Positions 53,438 to 62,802 of a stretch of 64,000 bases of DNA are shown here, one piece after another. The DNA is taken from assembly GCA_024234165.1 (NCBI GenBank), contig JACKOP010000004.1, forward strand, positions 62,001-126,000, given 5' to 3'. The position numbers were made by a program, and so were the translations under genes. Each line of letters begins with the position of its first letter. Position 1 is the stretch's first letter. A model generated the notes under the pieces. It saw only the letters and a program-made list of their open reading frames with translations. It was not told the origin of the DNA and made no database searches. Source of the stretch: Pseudomonadales bacterium. Lineage in GTDB: Bacteria > Pseudomonadota > Gammaproteobacteria > Pseudomonadales > UBA5518.

Positions 53438-54259
53438 TCAGCGCCCCGTCACCATCCCGCCGTCGACGTTGTACAACTGCCCGCTGACCCACGAACCCTG
53501 CTCACTGCACAGATAGACGACCATGTTCGCGACATCGAGTCCGCTGCCGGCGCGGCGCAATGGCACGTAGCTCATCAGCAGGCGCTGCCATTCCTCGCCA
53601 CGCCCCATATCGTCGATGCGATAGGTGTCGATGATTCCCGGGCAGATCGCGTTGACGCGGATTCCGTGCGGACCGACCTCGGCGGCCATCGCGCAGGTGA
53701 GCGCGTGAATGCCTGCCTTCGACGCCGCATAAGCCGCCGTCTGTGCAGCCATCAGCTTGCCGCCGACCGACGAGATGTTCACGATGCTGCCTCCCTGGCC
53801 CTGCTCCACCAGCACGCGGCCGAAGGCTCGGCTCATGTAGAAGCTGCCGTTGAGGTTCACGTCGATGACCTTGCGCCAGGCATCGAGATCGAGATCGATG
53901 ACCGCCGCGCGATCGTCGCCGCGTGCGGCGCCGGCATTGTTCACGACGATATCCACGCGCCCGAACTCCGCGAGCGTACGTGCCACCAGCGCATCGACCG
54001 CGTCCGCGTCCGACACATCGCTGACCAGCGCCAGCGCCCTGCGCCCGAGTGCACGCACCTCCCCGGCCACCGATTCGATGTCATGCCAGCCGGCGGCCTG
54101 CTCTTCAACCGGATAACGCTCGCGTGCCCGTCCAGTACCCGTCAGCACCACGTCGCAGCCCGCGCGCGCAAGCTCCACCGCGATCGGACGCCCGATCGAG
54201 CGCATCCGTCCCGCCCCGGTCACCACCGCCACCTTGCCCTCGAGCCCCGTGATCTGCAT
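53438..54259 (-). CDS. SDR family oxidoreductase
   Basis: SDR of 273 residues with T-G-A-G-R-M-R-S-I-G, an extended cofactor loop, NNAGAA, I-V-N-I-S-S-V and Y-A-A-S-K. C-terminal GQLYNVDGGMVTGR is the usual end. Substrate unknown. It is divergent from the P-type ATPase gene over a 93-base gap. Confidence 0.9.
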   Translation of the reverse strand: MQITGLEGKVAVVTGAGRMRSIGRPIAVELARAGCDVVLTGTGRARERYPVEEQAAGWHDIESVAGEVRALGRRALALVSDVSDADAVDALVARTLAEFGRVDIVVNNAGAARGDDRAAVIDLDLDAWRKVIDVNLNGSFYMSRAFGRVLVEQGQGGSIVNISSVGGKLMAAQTAAYAASKAGIHALTCAMAAEVGPHGIRVNAICPGIIDTYRIDDMGRGEEWQRLLMSYVPLRRAGSGLDVANMVVYLCSEQGSWVSGQLYNVDGGMVTGR

Positions 54260-54314
54260 GCTTCCGCCTCCCGTCCGGTTTTCACAGCCTGCGATTCTAG
54301 CCGCAAGCCACGCC

Positions 54315-54320
54315 TATAAT
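54315..54320 (+). promoter_or_regulatory. -10 element upstream of P-type ATPase gene
   Basis: A perfect TATAAT 33 bases before the ATG at 54353; a start near 54327 would give a 26-base leader. No clear -35 box is seen at the correct distance. Confidence 0.45.
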
Positions 54321-54352
54321 CGCGCTTCGCAACGACGCACCCCGGACGCACG

Positions 54353-57220
54353 ATGGCCCTGAAGGCGACCAATACGCCCACGATCGGTGACCCCTCGCTG
54401 CTGTCGGCGGAAGCACTGAGCGCGCTCCTGGCTACCGATCCGCTGCACGGGCTCGACGATGCGGAGGCCGCGCGTCGCCTGCTTGCCGACGGACCGAACC
54501 AGCTCGCCAGGCAGCGCTCGCCAGCACGCTGGCAGCGTTTCCTGGCCCAGTGCCAGGATCCACTTATCTACCTGCTGCTGGCAGCGGTTGCGGTCACGCT
54601 GCTGGCGTGGCTCATCGACGGCATGCACGGCGTACCGATCGACGCCATCGTGATCGTCACCATCGTGCTGCTGAACGCGGCGATCGGCTTCCTGCAGGAG
54701 CAGCGAGCCGAACGTGCAGCCGACGCGCTTGCACGCCTTTCGGCGCGACATTCAACGGTGATCCGGAGCGGGCGGCGCGAGCGCATCAGCAGCACCGCGC
54801 TGGTGCGTGGCGACGTGCTGGTGCTCGAGGAAGGTGACAGCGTGGGCGCCGATGCACGGCTGTTCGCGGCCAGCGCGCTGCGCGCGCAGGAGGCCACTCT
54901 CACCGGCGAAAGCGAAACCGTGACCAAGGACCCGGCGCCGCTCGCTCAGGCGCGCCCGCTCGCCGAGCGCAGCAACATGGTGTTCAGTGGCACCGCCATC
55001 ACCCAGGGAACGGGCACCGCGATCGTCACCGCGACCGGCATGGCGACCGAGATCGGCGCGATCGCCCATCTGCTCGCCACCACTGCCGAGGAATCCACCC
55101 CGTTGCAGCGCGAGGTGCGCGAACTGGGACGGCGACTCGGCTTTGCGGTGGTCGCAATCGCCGTGGTCCTGGTATGCACGCTGTTCGCACTGAACGGCTT
55201 CGGTGATGTGCAGGACCGTATCGACGTGCTGATGCTGGGGGTCTGCCTCGCGGTTGCAGCGGTACCGGAAGGACTGCCGGCGATCCTGTCGCTGGTACTG
55301 GCAATCGGGGTCGAACGCATGGCGAAGCAGCGCGCGATCGTGAAGAAGCTCGCGTCGGTGGAGACGCTCGGTTCCGCTTCGGTGATCTGCTCCGACAAGA
55401 CCGGCACGTTGACGCGCTGCGAGATGACGATCCAGCGTGCGGTAACGGCTTCCGGAACGATTCGCATCGGCGGTACGGGCTATATGCCACAGGGGCGCAT
55501 CGAGCGTGACGACGGCGCCGTGGTCGACGGCGCGCTGCGCGCCGAACTCGTCGCCCTGCTGAGTGTCGGCAGTCTCGCCGGCACCGCCGGGCTGCGCGAG
55601 GCAGCACCCGGGCGCTGGGAGATCCACGGCGATCCGACCGACGCAGCATTTCTGGTGGCCGAACGCAAGCTCGGGGTGCACGAATGGCGCAACCGCCGCT
55701 TCCGGACCATCGCGACGATTCCGTTCACGGCAGAGCGTCGCATGATGTCGGCCGTCGTGTGCGATCGCGAGAACGATGGCGAGCGGGTGCTCGTCTGCAA
55801 GGGGGCGCCCGATGTGCTGCTGCGCCACTGCACACATCTGCTCAACGCAAGCACGGCGGTCGCGCTCGATGCGCAGGAACGTGCCAAGCTGCTCGCCGGC
55901 GTGGAGACGCTGGCCGATGCCGCACTGCGTACGCTCGCCGTCGCGTATCGCCCACTGGGCAGCGCTGAAACGGCAGACGACGGCAGCGCGCTCGAACACG
56001 ATCTGGTGTTCATCGGCATTGCCGGCATCATCGATCCACCGCGCGAGGAAGCGCAGGAGGCGATTCATGAAGCGCAGTGTGCCGGTATCCGCGTGATCAT
56101 GATCACCGGCGACCATCCACGCACGGCGCGGCGCATCGCGAGCGATCTGGGCATTGCCCACGACGGCGGCGCGGTGCTGAGCGCGCGCGAACTCGATGCG
56201 ATGGACGCACCCGGCCTCGCTGCTGCAGTCGCCACGACTTCGGTCTACGCGCGCGTGACCCCGGCACACAAGATGCGCATCGTCGGCGCGCTACAGGCGG
56301 GCGGACACATCGTCGCGATGACCGGCGACGGCGTCAACGACGCCCCTGCCCTGAAGGCTGCCGACATCGGCGTCGCGATGGGGCAAGGAGGTACCGAGGT
56401 TGCACGCGAAGCAGCACGCATGATCCTCGCCGACGACAACTTCGCCACGATCATCGTCGCGGTGCGCGAGGGGCGGATCGTCTTCGACAATATCCGCAAG
56501 TTCCTTCGCTACCTGCTGTCGTCGAATATCGGCGAGATCCTGACGGTCGTGCTCGGCATCATCGGTGCGGCGGCGATAGGGCTGGACGCCGGCGACGGCA
56601 GCGTGGTGCTGCCCTTGCTGGCAACGCAGATCCTCTGGATCAACCTGATCACCGACTCTGCACCTGCGCTGGCGATGGGAATCGACCCGCCAGGCGAAAA
56701 CGTGATGCGCCGCGCTCCACGCCCGCCCACACGGCGCGTGCTCGATACGCAGATGTGGTCAAGCGTGCTGCAGACCGGACTCGTGATGGCGCTCGCAGCG
56801 TTGTTCGCACTCGACCTGCAACTGCCCGGCGGCCTCGTCGAGGGAGAGCGCACGCTGCAGAGCGCGCGCACCGCGAGCTTCACGACACTGGCATTCGCAC
56901 AGTTGTTCAACTGCTTCAACACACGCTCCGCGATCGCGAGCGTGCGGCACGGGCTGTTCACCAACGTCTGGCTGTGGGGCAGCGTCGTGCTGGCAGCGGT
57001 GTTGCAGGTTGCGGTCGTGCAGTTGCCGGCGGGCAATGCGGCATTCGGCACGGTACCGCTCACGCTCACCGACTGGCTCGTCTGCACCGGGCTCGGATCC
57101 AGCGTGCTCGTGCACGGCGAGCTCCGCAAGCTGGCGCTGCGCGCCTTCGCCGCCCGCAGCCGCCGGGCGGCTGCCCGGCGCGCGGCTTACACCAGACCCT
57201 GCGGATTCTCCGGCAGGTAG
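54353..57220 (+). CDS. P-type cation-transporting ATPase (P2 type)
   Basis: Membrane ATPase of 955 residues. The N-terminal cation-ATPase domain, TGES in ATLTGESETVTKD, P-E-G-L in helix 4, phosphorylation site D348-K-T-G-T, and the hinge T-G-D-G-V-N-D-A-P-A-L are all present. Ten transmembrane segments are expected. The PEGL motif places it with P2-type Ca2+/Mn2+/Na+ pumps rather than heavy-metal (CPx) ATPases; ion not certain. Its last 34 bases overlap the end of the convergent SnoaL-like gene. Confidence 0.93.
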   Translation: MALKATNTPTIGDPSLLSAEALSALLATDPLHGLDDAEAARRLLADGPNQLARQRSPARWQRFLAQCQDPLIYLLLAAVAVTLLAWLIDGMHGVPIDAIVIVTIVLLNAAIGFLQEQRAERAADALARLSARHSTVIRSGRRERISSTALVRGDVLVLEEGDSVGADARLFAASALRAQEATLTGESETVTKDPAPLAQARPLAERSNMVFSGTAITQGTGTAIVTATGMATEIGAIAHLLATTAEESTPLQREVRELGRRLGFAVVAIAVVLVCTLFALNGFGDVQDRIDVLMLGVCLAVAAVPEGLPAILSLVLAIGVERMAKQRAIVKKLASVETLGSASVICSDKTGTLTRCEMTIQRAVTASGTIRIGGTGYMPQGRIERDDGAVVDGALRAELVALLSVGSLAGTAGLREAAPGRWEIHGDPTDAAFLVAERKLGVHEWRNRRFRTIATIPFTAERRMMSAVVCDRENDGERVLVCKGAPDVLLRHCTHLLNASTAVALDAQERAKLLAGVETLADAALRTLAVAYRPLGSAETADDGSALEHDLVFIGIAGIIDPPREEAQEAIHEAQCAGIRVIMITGDHPRTARRIASDLGIAHDGGAVLSARELDAMDAPGLAAAVATTSVYARVTPAHKMRIVGALQAGGHIVAMTGDGVNDAPALKAADIGVAMGQGGTEVAREAARMILADDNFATIIVAVREGRIVFDNIRKFLRYLLSSNIGEILTVVLGIIGAAAIGLDAGDGSVVLPLLATQILWINLITDSAPALAMGIDPPGENVMRRAPRPPTRRVLDTQMWSSVLQTGLVMALAALFALDLQLPGGLVEGERTLQSARTASFTTLAFAQLFNCFNTRSAIASVRHGLFTNVWLWGSVVLAAVLQVAVVQLPAGNAAFGTVPLTLTDWLVCTGLGSSVLVHGELRKLALRAFAARSRRAAARRAAYTRPCGFSGR

Positions 57221-57633
57221 GTACGGAACAGATCACCGAGGCCGGCCGCCGCATGCGGCGGCACCCGGTACCAGGTACGGATCTGCACCGAACCATCGGC
57301 TTCGAAACGATAGGTCTCGATGCTGTACTCGAAGCGATCCACACCACGATCGCTGAAGTGGTTTTCCAGCAGCCACGCGACCTCGTTGGCACAGATCAGC
57401 AGACTGCCTGGATGGATACGAAAGCGTACCCGCGGCTGGAACAGGTCGAACGAGGCAAGCGCGCATTCCTCGAAGCCGTGCTTCGGTGCGGTACCGACCG
57501 GATCCAGCATCGTGAAATCACCCGGCGCAACGGCACGCCAGTTGCGTGCCCAGGCGTCACGATCACTCGCATTCCACAGCCGTACATAGTTCTCGGCCCA
57601 GTTCTTCAGCTCTGCGAACGTCGGCACTGCCAT
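57187..57633 (-). CDS. SnoaL/NTF2-like protein
   Basis: Protein of 148 residues with the alpha+beta barrel pattern of SnoaL-like polyketide cyclase/NTF2-like proteins: an N-terminal helix LKNWAENYVRLWNASDRDAW, then strands with FEYSIETYRFEADGSVQIRTWY. AGGAGGAAAGG is a very strong ribosome site ahead of ATG 57633. Function unknown; such folds host small-molecule isomerases, hydrolases or binding proteins. The 3' end overlaps that of the ATPase gene on the other strand. Confidence 0.8.
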   Translation of the reverse strand: MAVPTFAELKNWAENYVRLWNASDRDAWARNWRAVAPGDFTMLDPVGTAPKHGFEECALASFDLFQPRVRFRIHPGSLLICANEVAWLLENHFSDRGVDRFEYSIETYRFEADGSVQIRTWYRVPPHAAAGLGDLFRTYLPENPQGLV

Positions 57634-57676
57634 CGCCTTTCCTCCTTCCTCGATTGTCCGTGACCGCAGTATGCAC

Positions 57677-58579
57677 TCATCCCCCGGCCACGCGGCGCCG
57701 CATCGCAAGCAGATTGCCTGCGACGATCAGCACGACCCCACCCACGGCTGCCACCGTCCAGCGGTAGTCTTCAAAAAACGTCGAGATCAGCAGCGCAACG
57801 ATCGGGATCATCAGTGAGGTGTAACCAGCCCGGTCCGGTCCGATCAGCGCAAGCAGGCGCACGTAGGCACCAAAGGCCACGACCGAACCGAACACGGCCA
57901 GATAGAGCAGTGCGATCGCGAACGACGCTCGCTGCGGAAACCCGAACTCGACCCCCTTGAACACGCCGATCACGAGCAGCAGCATGGTGCCGTAGAACAT
58001 GCCCCATGCGTTGATCGAAATCACCGGCAGGCCGAAGGTGGCGTTGCGTGTGGCGGCGATATTGCCGAGCGATGCGCAGTACGTTGCCGCCAGCGCCAGC
58101 AGCAGCCCGTGCATGGCGCCTGCTGCCGATTCGAGCCGCTCGATTTCGGGCCAGAACAGCAGCGCGACTCCGCCCAGACCCAGCACGCCACCGGCGAGCA
58201 CCATCGGCGCCACCGGCCAGCGCAGGAACAATGCGGCGTTGAAGGAGTTCATCAGCACCGTGAGCGCGAACACCACCGCGACCACGCCACCGGTGAGGTA
58301 GACCTCGGACGAATAGGTCAGCCAGACATTGAAGCCAAACATACATGCGCCCTGCAGCGCAACGAATGCGTGCTCGCGCAGGCTGAGGCGAATGCGCGCG
58401 CGTGCCAGCAGGCACCAGCCGAACAGCAGCGCCGAAGCGATCGCAAAACGGTAGATCACCGAGACCATCGGGTCGATCTCGCCGAGCTGGAACTTGATGG
58501 CGATCCATGTCGACCCCCAGGTCAGCACGCAGATCGCATACAGGAAGAACGCTTGCAGCGTTATGGCACGAGTTTGCAT
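57677..58579 (-). CDS. EamA/DMT family transporter
   Basis: Inner-membrane protein of 300 residues with ten predicted helices in two EamA repeats (first repeat begins FFLYAICVLTWGSTWIAIKF; second near residue 155). The conserved early T-W-G-S-T-W is typical of drug/metabolite exporters. Substrate unknown. Divergent from yciH. Confidence 0.9.
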   Translation of the reverse strand: MQTRAITLQAFFLYAICVLTWGSTWIAIKFQLGEIDPMVSVIYRFAIASALLFGWCLLARARIRLSLREHAFVALQGACMFGFNVWLTYSSEVYLTGGVVAVVFALTVLMNSFNAALFLRWPVAPMVLAGGVLGLGGVALLFWPEIERLESAAGAMHGLLLALAATYCASLGNIAATRNATFGLPVISINAWGMFYGTMLLLVIGVFKGVEFGFPQRASFAIALLYLAVFGSVVAFGAYVRLLALIGPDRAGYTSLMIPIVALLISTFFEDYRWTVAAVGGVVLIVAGNLLAMRRRVAGG

Positions 58580-58678
58580 CAGGGAGACACGGTGGCAGCA
58601 AGCTGCGTATCCTGAAGCGATATGGAGTTCGTCGCAATCGCCATGCCGCGATGCTCCGCCTCGACGAAGGAACAGCAG

Positions 58679-59056
58679 ATGGGAAAGAAGTCGCTACGGC
58701 AAGACCCGGTGGAACCTGCCTCCCCCGGTGCCTTCGCAGCACTGGCTGCGTTGCGCGGCACGCTGCCCGCTGGTCCCGAGCCGCAGGCGGTGGCTGCGAG
58801 CGCACAGTCGCCATTCGCAGGACGTATCGTGGTCACGCGCGAGCGCAAGGGACGCGGCGGGAAAATCGTGACACGGGTGTGCGGCATCGATCTCGACGGC
58901 GACGCCCTCGAGGCACTGGCGCGCGAGATGCGGCAGGCGTTGGGCACCGGAGGAGCGGTGGAAGGCGACGCCATCGTATTGCACGGAGAACAGTCGGCAC
59001 GCGTCACCGGATGGCTTGCAGCACGCGGTGCGACACGGGTAGTCAAGGGCAACTGA
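58679..59056 (+). CDS. yciH: SUI1/YciH translation factor-like protein
   Basis: Protein of 125 residues. The C-terminal SUI1/eIF1 domain contains R-K-G-R-G-G-K-I-V-T and L-G-T-G-G-A-V-E-G-D, the RNA-binding face of the family. YciH proteins influence start-codon fidelity or stress translation in E. coli. ATG at 58679 has AAGGA nine bases upstream; an earlier ATG at 58622 would add an unconserved stretch. Confidence 0.9.
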   Translation: MGKKSLRQDPVEPASPGAFAALAALRGTLPAGPEPQAVAASAQSPFAGRIVVTRERKGRGGKIVTRVCGIDLDGDALEALAREMRQALGTGGAVEGDAIVLHGEQSARVTGWLAARGATRVVKGN

Positions 59057-59128
59057 TACGCACGGATCCGCCATCGTGAACGTGTGCATGCTCGATGCCA
59101 TGGGCGCACACCGGCTGCAACCGGAGCA

Positions 59129-60904
59129 TCACGCATGCAATGGCCAGATCAGCGGTATCGCCGCGATCGTGACCGCCGCCACCAGGCAGTTCATCGGAAT
59201 GCCGATGCGCAGGAAATCCGAGAAGCGGTAACCGCCCGGTCCGTAGACCATCAGGTTGCACTGGTAGCCGATCGGTGTCGCGAAACTCGCCGAAGCGGCC
59301 ATCATGACCGCCATCACGTACGGCACATCGTGGAGCCCCGCACGCTGGGCAACCGCGAGTGCAACCGGCAGCATCAGCATGGCGGCAGCGTTGTTGGTGA
59401 TCATCTCGGTCAGCATCATCACGCTGAGGTAGACCAGCGCGAGCAGCAGCCACGGATTCCCCCCCGCAAAGCCGACGATGCCATTGCCAAGAAAGCTCGC
59501 GGCTCCGGTCTTCTCCAGCGCATTGCCGAGCGCGAAGCTCGCCGCGATCGTGACCAGCACGGGCAGGTCGAGGCTGCGTCGCGCTTCGTTCGTGCTGATG
59601 CAGCCCGTGGCAAGCATCGCCGCCACGCCGAACAACCCTGCGTACAGCATGCTCAGCACGCCGCTGGTCGCGAGTGCGACGATCGCAACGAGGATTCCCC
59701 ACGAGATCCACGCGTGTGAATGGTCCGGCAACTCGTGTTCGAGCACGTTCATCAGCAGGAAATCACGCGAGTGTTTGAGCCGGTTGACGACGGCCGGCCG
59801 CGCCTCGAGGAGCAGCAGATCACCCGGCTCGAGAATGATCGAACTCAGACGTCCGCGTATGTGTTCGCCGTTACGCGCCACCGCAAGCACGACCGCGCCG
59901 TAGAGGTCACGAAAACGCCCGTCGCGGATCGTCTGCCCTACCACCTCGCAGTGTTCGGCTACAACCGCTTCGACCAGCCTGCGCTCCGGCACATGGCGCT
60001 CCAGCGCCGGCTTGCTGCCTACCGCGGGAACCAGCCCGTTGATGCGCAGGATATCGACGATCGCCTCGGTCTCGCCGACGAACACCAGACGATCACCGCC
60101 TCGCAGAATCTCCTCTGGCGCGACTGCGGTGATGACGCCGCCATCACGCTCGATCTCGGCCAGGTAGATACGCTCCAGATTGCGCAGACTGGCCTGCTGG
60201 ATCGTCTTGCCGACCATCGGACCATCCTGTGCGACCGCGACTTCGAAGGTGAACTTGCGCGTATCGGCAAACGTCTGGTCCGGACTGCGTCGTACCCGCA
60301 GCAACTTCGGCGCCACGATCACGACGAACAGGGTGCCGGCGGCCGCCACGATCAGCCCGAGCGGCGCAATGTCGAACAATGCGAAGCCGGGCTTGCCGGT
60401 CAGCGCCTGGTACTGTCCGTTCACGACCAGGTTGGTGCTGGTACCGATCAGCGTGATCGTGCCGCCGAGGATCGACGCGTAGCTCAGCGGAATCATCAGC
60501 GTCGAACTCGGGACGCGGATGCGTCGTGCCCACTGGCTCACGGCCGGGATCATCGTCGCCACCACCGGCGTGTTGTTCAGAAACGCCGAAAGTCCCACCA
60601 CAGGCACCATCAGGCGCACCAGCGCATGCCGCGGTCCCGTCGGCTTGCCAAGGACTTTCTCGACGACCAGATCGACACCGCCGGAAGCGCGAATTCCTGC
60701 TGCGATGACGAACATCGCGGCCACGGTCATCAGGCCGGTATTCGCAAAGCCGGCCAGCGCCTCATCCGGCGTGAGGATTCCGGTCGCGCCGAGCAGCAAC
60801 AGTGCCCCCATCAGCACCACATCGGTACCCAGGCGCGGCACGGTTATCAGCGTTGCCAGCACGGCCACGGTAAGAGCAACCGTGAACCACCCTTGCCAGT
60901 CCAT
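59129..60904 (-). CDS. SLC13-type permease with two RCK_C domains
   Basis: Membrane protein of 591 residues in the divalent-anion:Na+ symporter class. Helices flank two cytosolic TrkA-C/RCK_C domains in the middle (DGPMVGKTIQQASLRNLERI, and HCEVVGQTIRDGRFRDLYGA). Substrate motifs FLNNTPVVATMIPA and MITNNAAAMLMLPVAL occur in the two halves. Could carry sulfate, phosphate or organic anions. ATG at 60904 with GGAGG eight bases upstream. Divergent from panP. Confidence 0.9.
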   Translation of the reverse strand: MDWQGWFTVALTVAVLATLITVPRLGTDVVLMGALLLLGATGILTPDEALAGFANTGLMTVAAMFVIAAGIRASGGVDLVVEKVLGKPTGPRHALVRLMVPVVGLSAFLNNTPVVATMIPAVSQWARRIRVPSSTLMIPLSYASILGGTITLIGTSTNLVVNGQYQALTGKPGFALFDIAPLGLIVAAAGTLFVVIVAPKLLRVRRSPDQTFADTRKFTFEVAVAQDGPMVGKTIQQASLRNLERIYLAEIERDGGVITAVAPEEILRGGDRLVFVGETEAIVDILRINGLVPAVGSKPALERHVPERRLVEAVVAEHCEVVGQTIRDGRFRDLYGAVVLAVARNGEHIRGRLSSIILEPGDLLLLEARPAVVNRLKHSRDFLLMNVLEHELPDHSHAWISWGILVAIVALATSGVLSMLYAGLFGVAAMLATGCISTNEARRSLDLPVLVTIAASFALGNALEKTGAASFLGNGIVGFAGGNPWLLLALVYLSVMMLTEMITNNAAAMLMLPVALAVAQRAGLHDVPYVMAVMMAASASFATPIGYQCNLMVYGPGGYRFSDFLRIGIPMNCLVAAVTIAAIPLIWPLHA

Positions 60905-61107
60905 CGATGGACCTCCCCGAACGGACAGGCGCACATTCTAGAAGGAAGCAGGATTCGCATGACAATGCCGAATCGGCATTAGGATATGCGCCGCGCAGCA
61001 TCGGATCCTCCCGCCGCTGGCAGGCAGCTCACACTGCGGCGCTGACAATCCTCCACACAAGTTCTAGCATAGCGCCGGTCGCAGGCGCAGCATCCACCGG
61101 GCACACG

Positions 61108-62793
61108 ATGAGCGAACCGCAAAAGACCGCCGAGGCTTCACTGGAGACGCTGCATCGCATCTTCACCGTCCCCGAGGCACCCGACTCCACGCTGGCGCGC
61201 CTGGAAGCCGGGATATCGGCCAACCTGCACGGCTTCCTGCGCGAGCACATCGTTGCGACCCGGCGCAGCATGAGCGACATCGAAGACGACTTCACGGACA
61301 CACGCATTCCCGAAGACCCTGTGTTCGTCTCGGAACAGGCCGAGTTCCTGATGCGCAAGGTGGTCGCGGAATCGGTTCATACCGCCTCACCGACCTTCGT
61401 CGGCCACATGACTTCGGCGCTGCCGTACTTCATGTTGCCGCTGGCGAAGATGATGATCGCGCTGAACCAGAACACCGTGAAGACCGAGACGTCCAAGGCG
61501 TTCACGCCGCTCGAGCGCCAGGTGCTCGGCATCCTGCACCGGCTGGTATTCGGCAACGATGATGCGTTCTACGCACGCTACGTGCAGGACTCCCGGCACG
61601 CACTTGGCGCGTTCTGCTCCGGCGGCACGGTCGCGAATCTCACCGCGCTGTGGGTTGCGCGCAACAATGCACTGCCAGCAGACGGAAGTTTCGAAGGCGT
61701 GAGCCGCGAAGGACTGCATCGGGCACTGGCGCACCATGGCTACGATGACGCTGCAATCGTGGTGTCGCGTCTCGGGCACTACTCGATCGGCAAGGCGGCC
61801 GACCTGCTGGGGCTGGGAGTGAAATCGGTGCATGCAGTCGAGGTCGACGCTCACAACCACGTCGATCTCACCGCGATGGAGCGTACCTGTCGCCGGCTGC
61901 GCGCGCGTGGCGTGAAGATCATCGCACTGATCGGGCTGGCCGGGACCACCGAGACCGGCAGCGTCGACGCACTGGCACCGCTGGCCGAACTCGCTGCCGG
62001 AATCGGCACCCACTTCCATGTCGACGCCGCATGGGGTGGACCAACGCTGTTTTCCTCGCGCTGGCGCCACCTGCTCGCAGGCATCGAGCACGCCGACTCG
62101 GTGACCCTCGATGCCCACAAGCAGCTCTACGTACCCATGGGCTCCGGCATGACGCTGTTCCGTGATCCGAGCGCCGCGCGCGTCATCGAACATCACGCGC
62201 GCTACGTGATTCGCGAGGGATCACGCGATCTTGGCAGCAAGACGCTGGAAGGATCGCGCCCCGGCATGGCGATGCTCGTCCACTCGGGTCTCGCGATCCT
62301 CGGACGCCGTGGCTACGAGCTGCTGATCGACACCGGCATCGACAACGCGCAGCACTTTGCGGCGATGGTGCGGGCCGCACCCGATTTCGAACTCACCAGC
62401 GAACCGGAACTCAATATCCTGACCTATCGCCACGTTCCGCAATCGCTGCAACAGGCTCTGGCCACCGCCGACGCGCAGACCGCAGCCCACATCAACGAGG
62501 AACTCAACGCGGTCACGCGCGACATCCAGCGCCTGCAGCGTGCAGCGGGCAAATCCTTCGTGTCGCGCACCACGCTGCATGCCCCCAGGCACCGGGGCCA
62601 GGCCATCGACGTATTCCGCGTGGTGCTCGCAAACCCGTTGACCGACCTCGCGATCCTTGCGCAGATCCTCGACGAGCAGCGTGCGCTCGCCGCGGGCGAC
62701 GCGGTGGCTGCACGCCTCGCCGCCTGCCTGGCCGCGCTTGGACTGCCTGCGACACGGCCGCTACAATCGCGCGCTTTCCCTGCCCCCGGGTGA
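61108..62793 (+). CDS. panP: PLP-dependent aspartate 1-decarboxylase, PanP type
   Basis: PLP decarboxylase of 561 residues resembling the gammaproteobacterial PanP family, which makes beta-alanine for pantothenate in bacteria lacking pyruvoyl PanD. The start of the fold carries KTETSKAFTPLERQVLGILH, the cofactor region is HVDAAWGG, and the Schiff-base lysine is K338 in D-A-H-K-Q. ATG at 61108 is chosen by length; ribosome site is weak. It reads towards argS. Confidence 0.87.
   Translation: MSEPQKTAEASLETLHRIFTVPEAPDSTLARLEAGISANLHGFLREHIVATRRSMSDIEDDFTDTRIPEDPVFVSEQAEFLMRKVVAESVHTASPTFVGHMTSALPYFMLPLAKMMIALNQNTVKTETSKAFTPLERQVLGILHRLVFGNDDAFYARYVQDSRHALGAFCSGGTVANLTALWVARNNALPADGSFEGVSREGLHRALAHHGYDDAAIVVSRLGHYSIGKAADLLGLGVKSVHAVEVDAHNHVDLTAMERTCRRLRARGVKIIALIGLAGTTETGSVDALAPLAELAAGIGTHFHVDAAWGGPTLFSSRWRHLLAGIEHADSVTLDAHKQLYVPMGSGMTLFRDPSAARVIEHHARYVIREGSRDLGSKTLEGSRPGMAMLVHSGLAILGRRGYELLIDTGIDNAQHFAAMVRAAPDFELTSEPELNILTYRHVPQSLQQALATADAQTAAHINEELNAVTRDIQRLQRAAGKSFVSRTTLHAPRHRGQAIDVFRVVLANPLTDLAILAQILDEQRALAAGDAVAARLAACLAALGLPATRPLQSRAFPAPG
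62738..62767 (+). promoter_or_regulatory. promoter candidate for argS inside the end of panP
   Basis: TTGGAC and TACAAT separated by 18 bases, with the -10 overlapping the final codons of panP. Start would be near 62774, giving a leader of about 29 bases to the ATG at 62803. The -35 match is only moderate. Confidence 0.4.
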
Positions 62794-62802
62794 TCCGCCC
62801 CC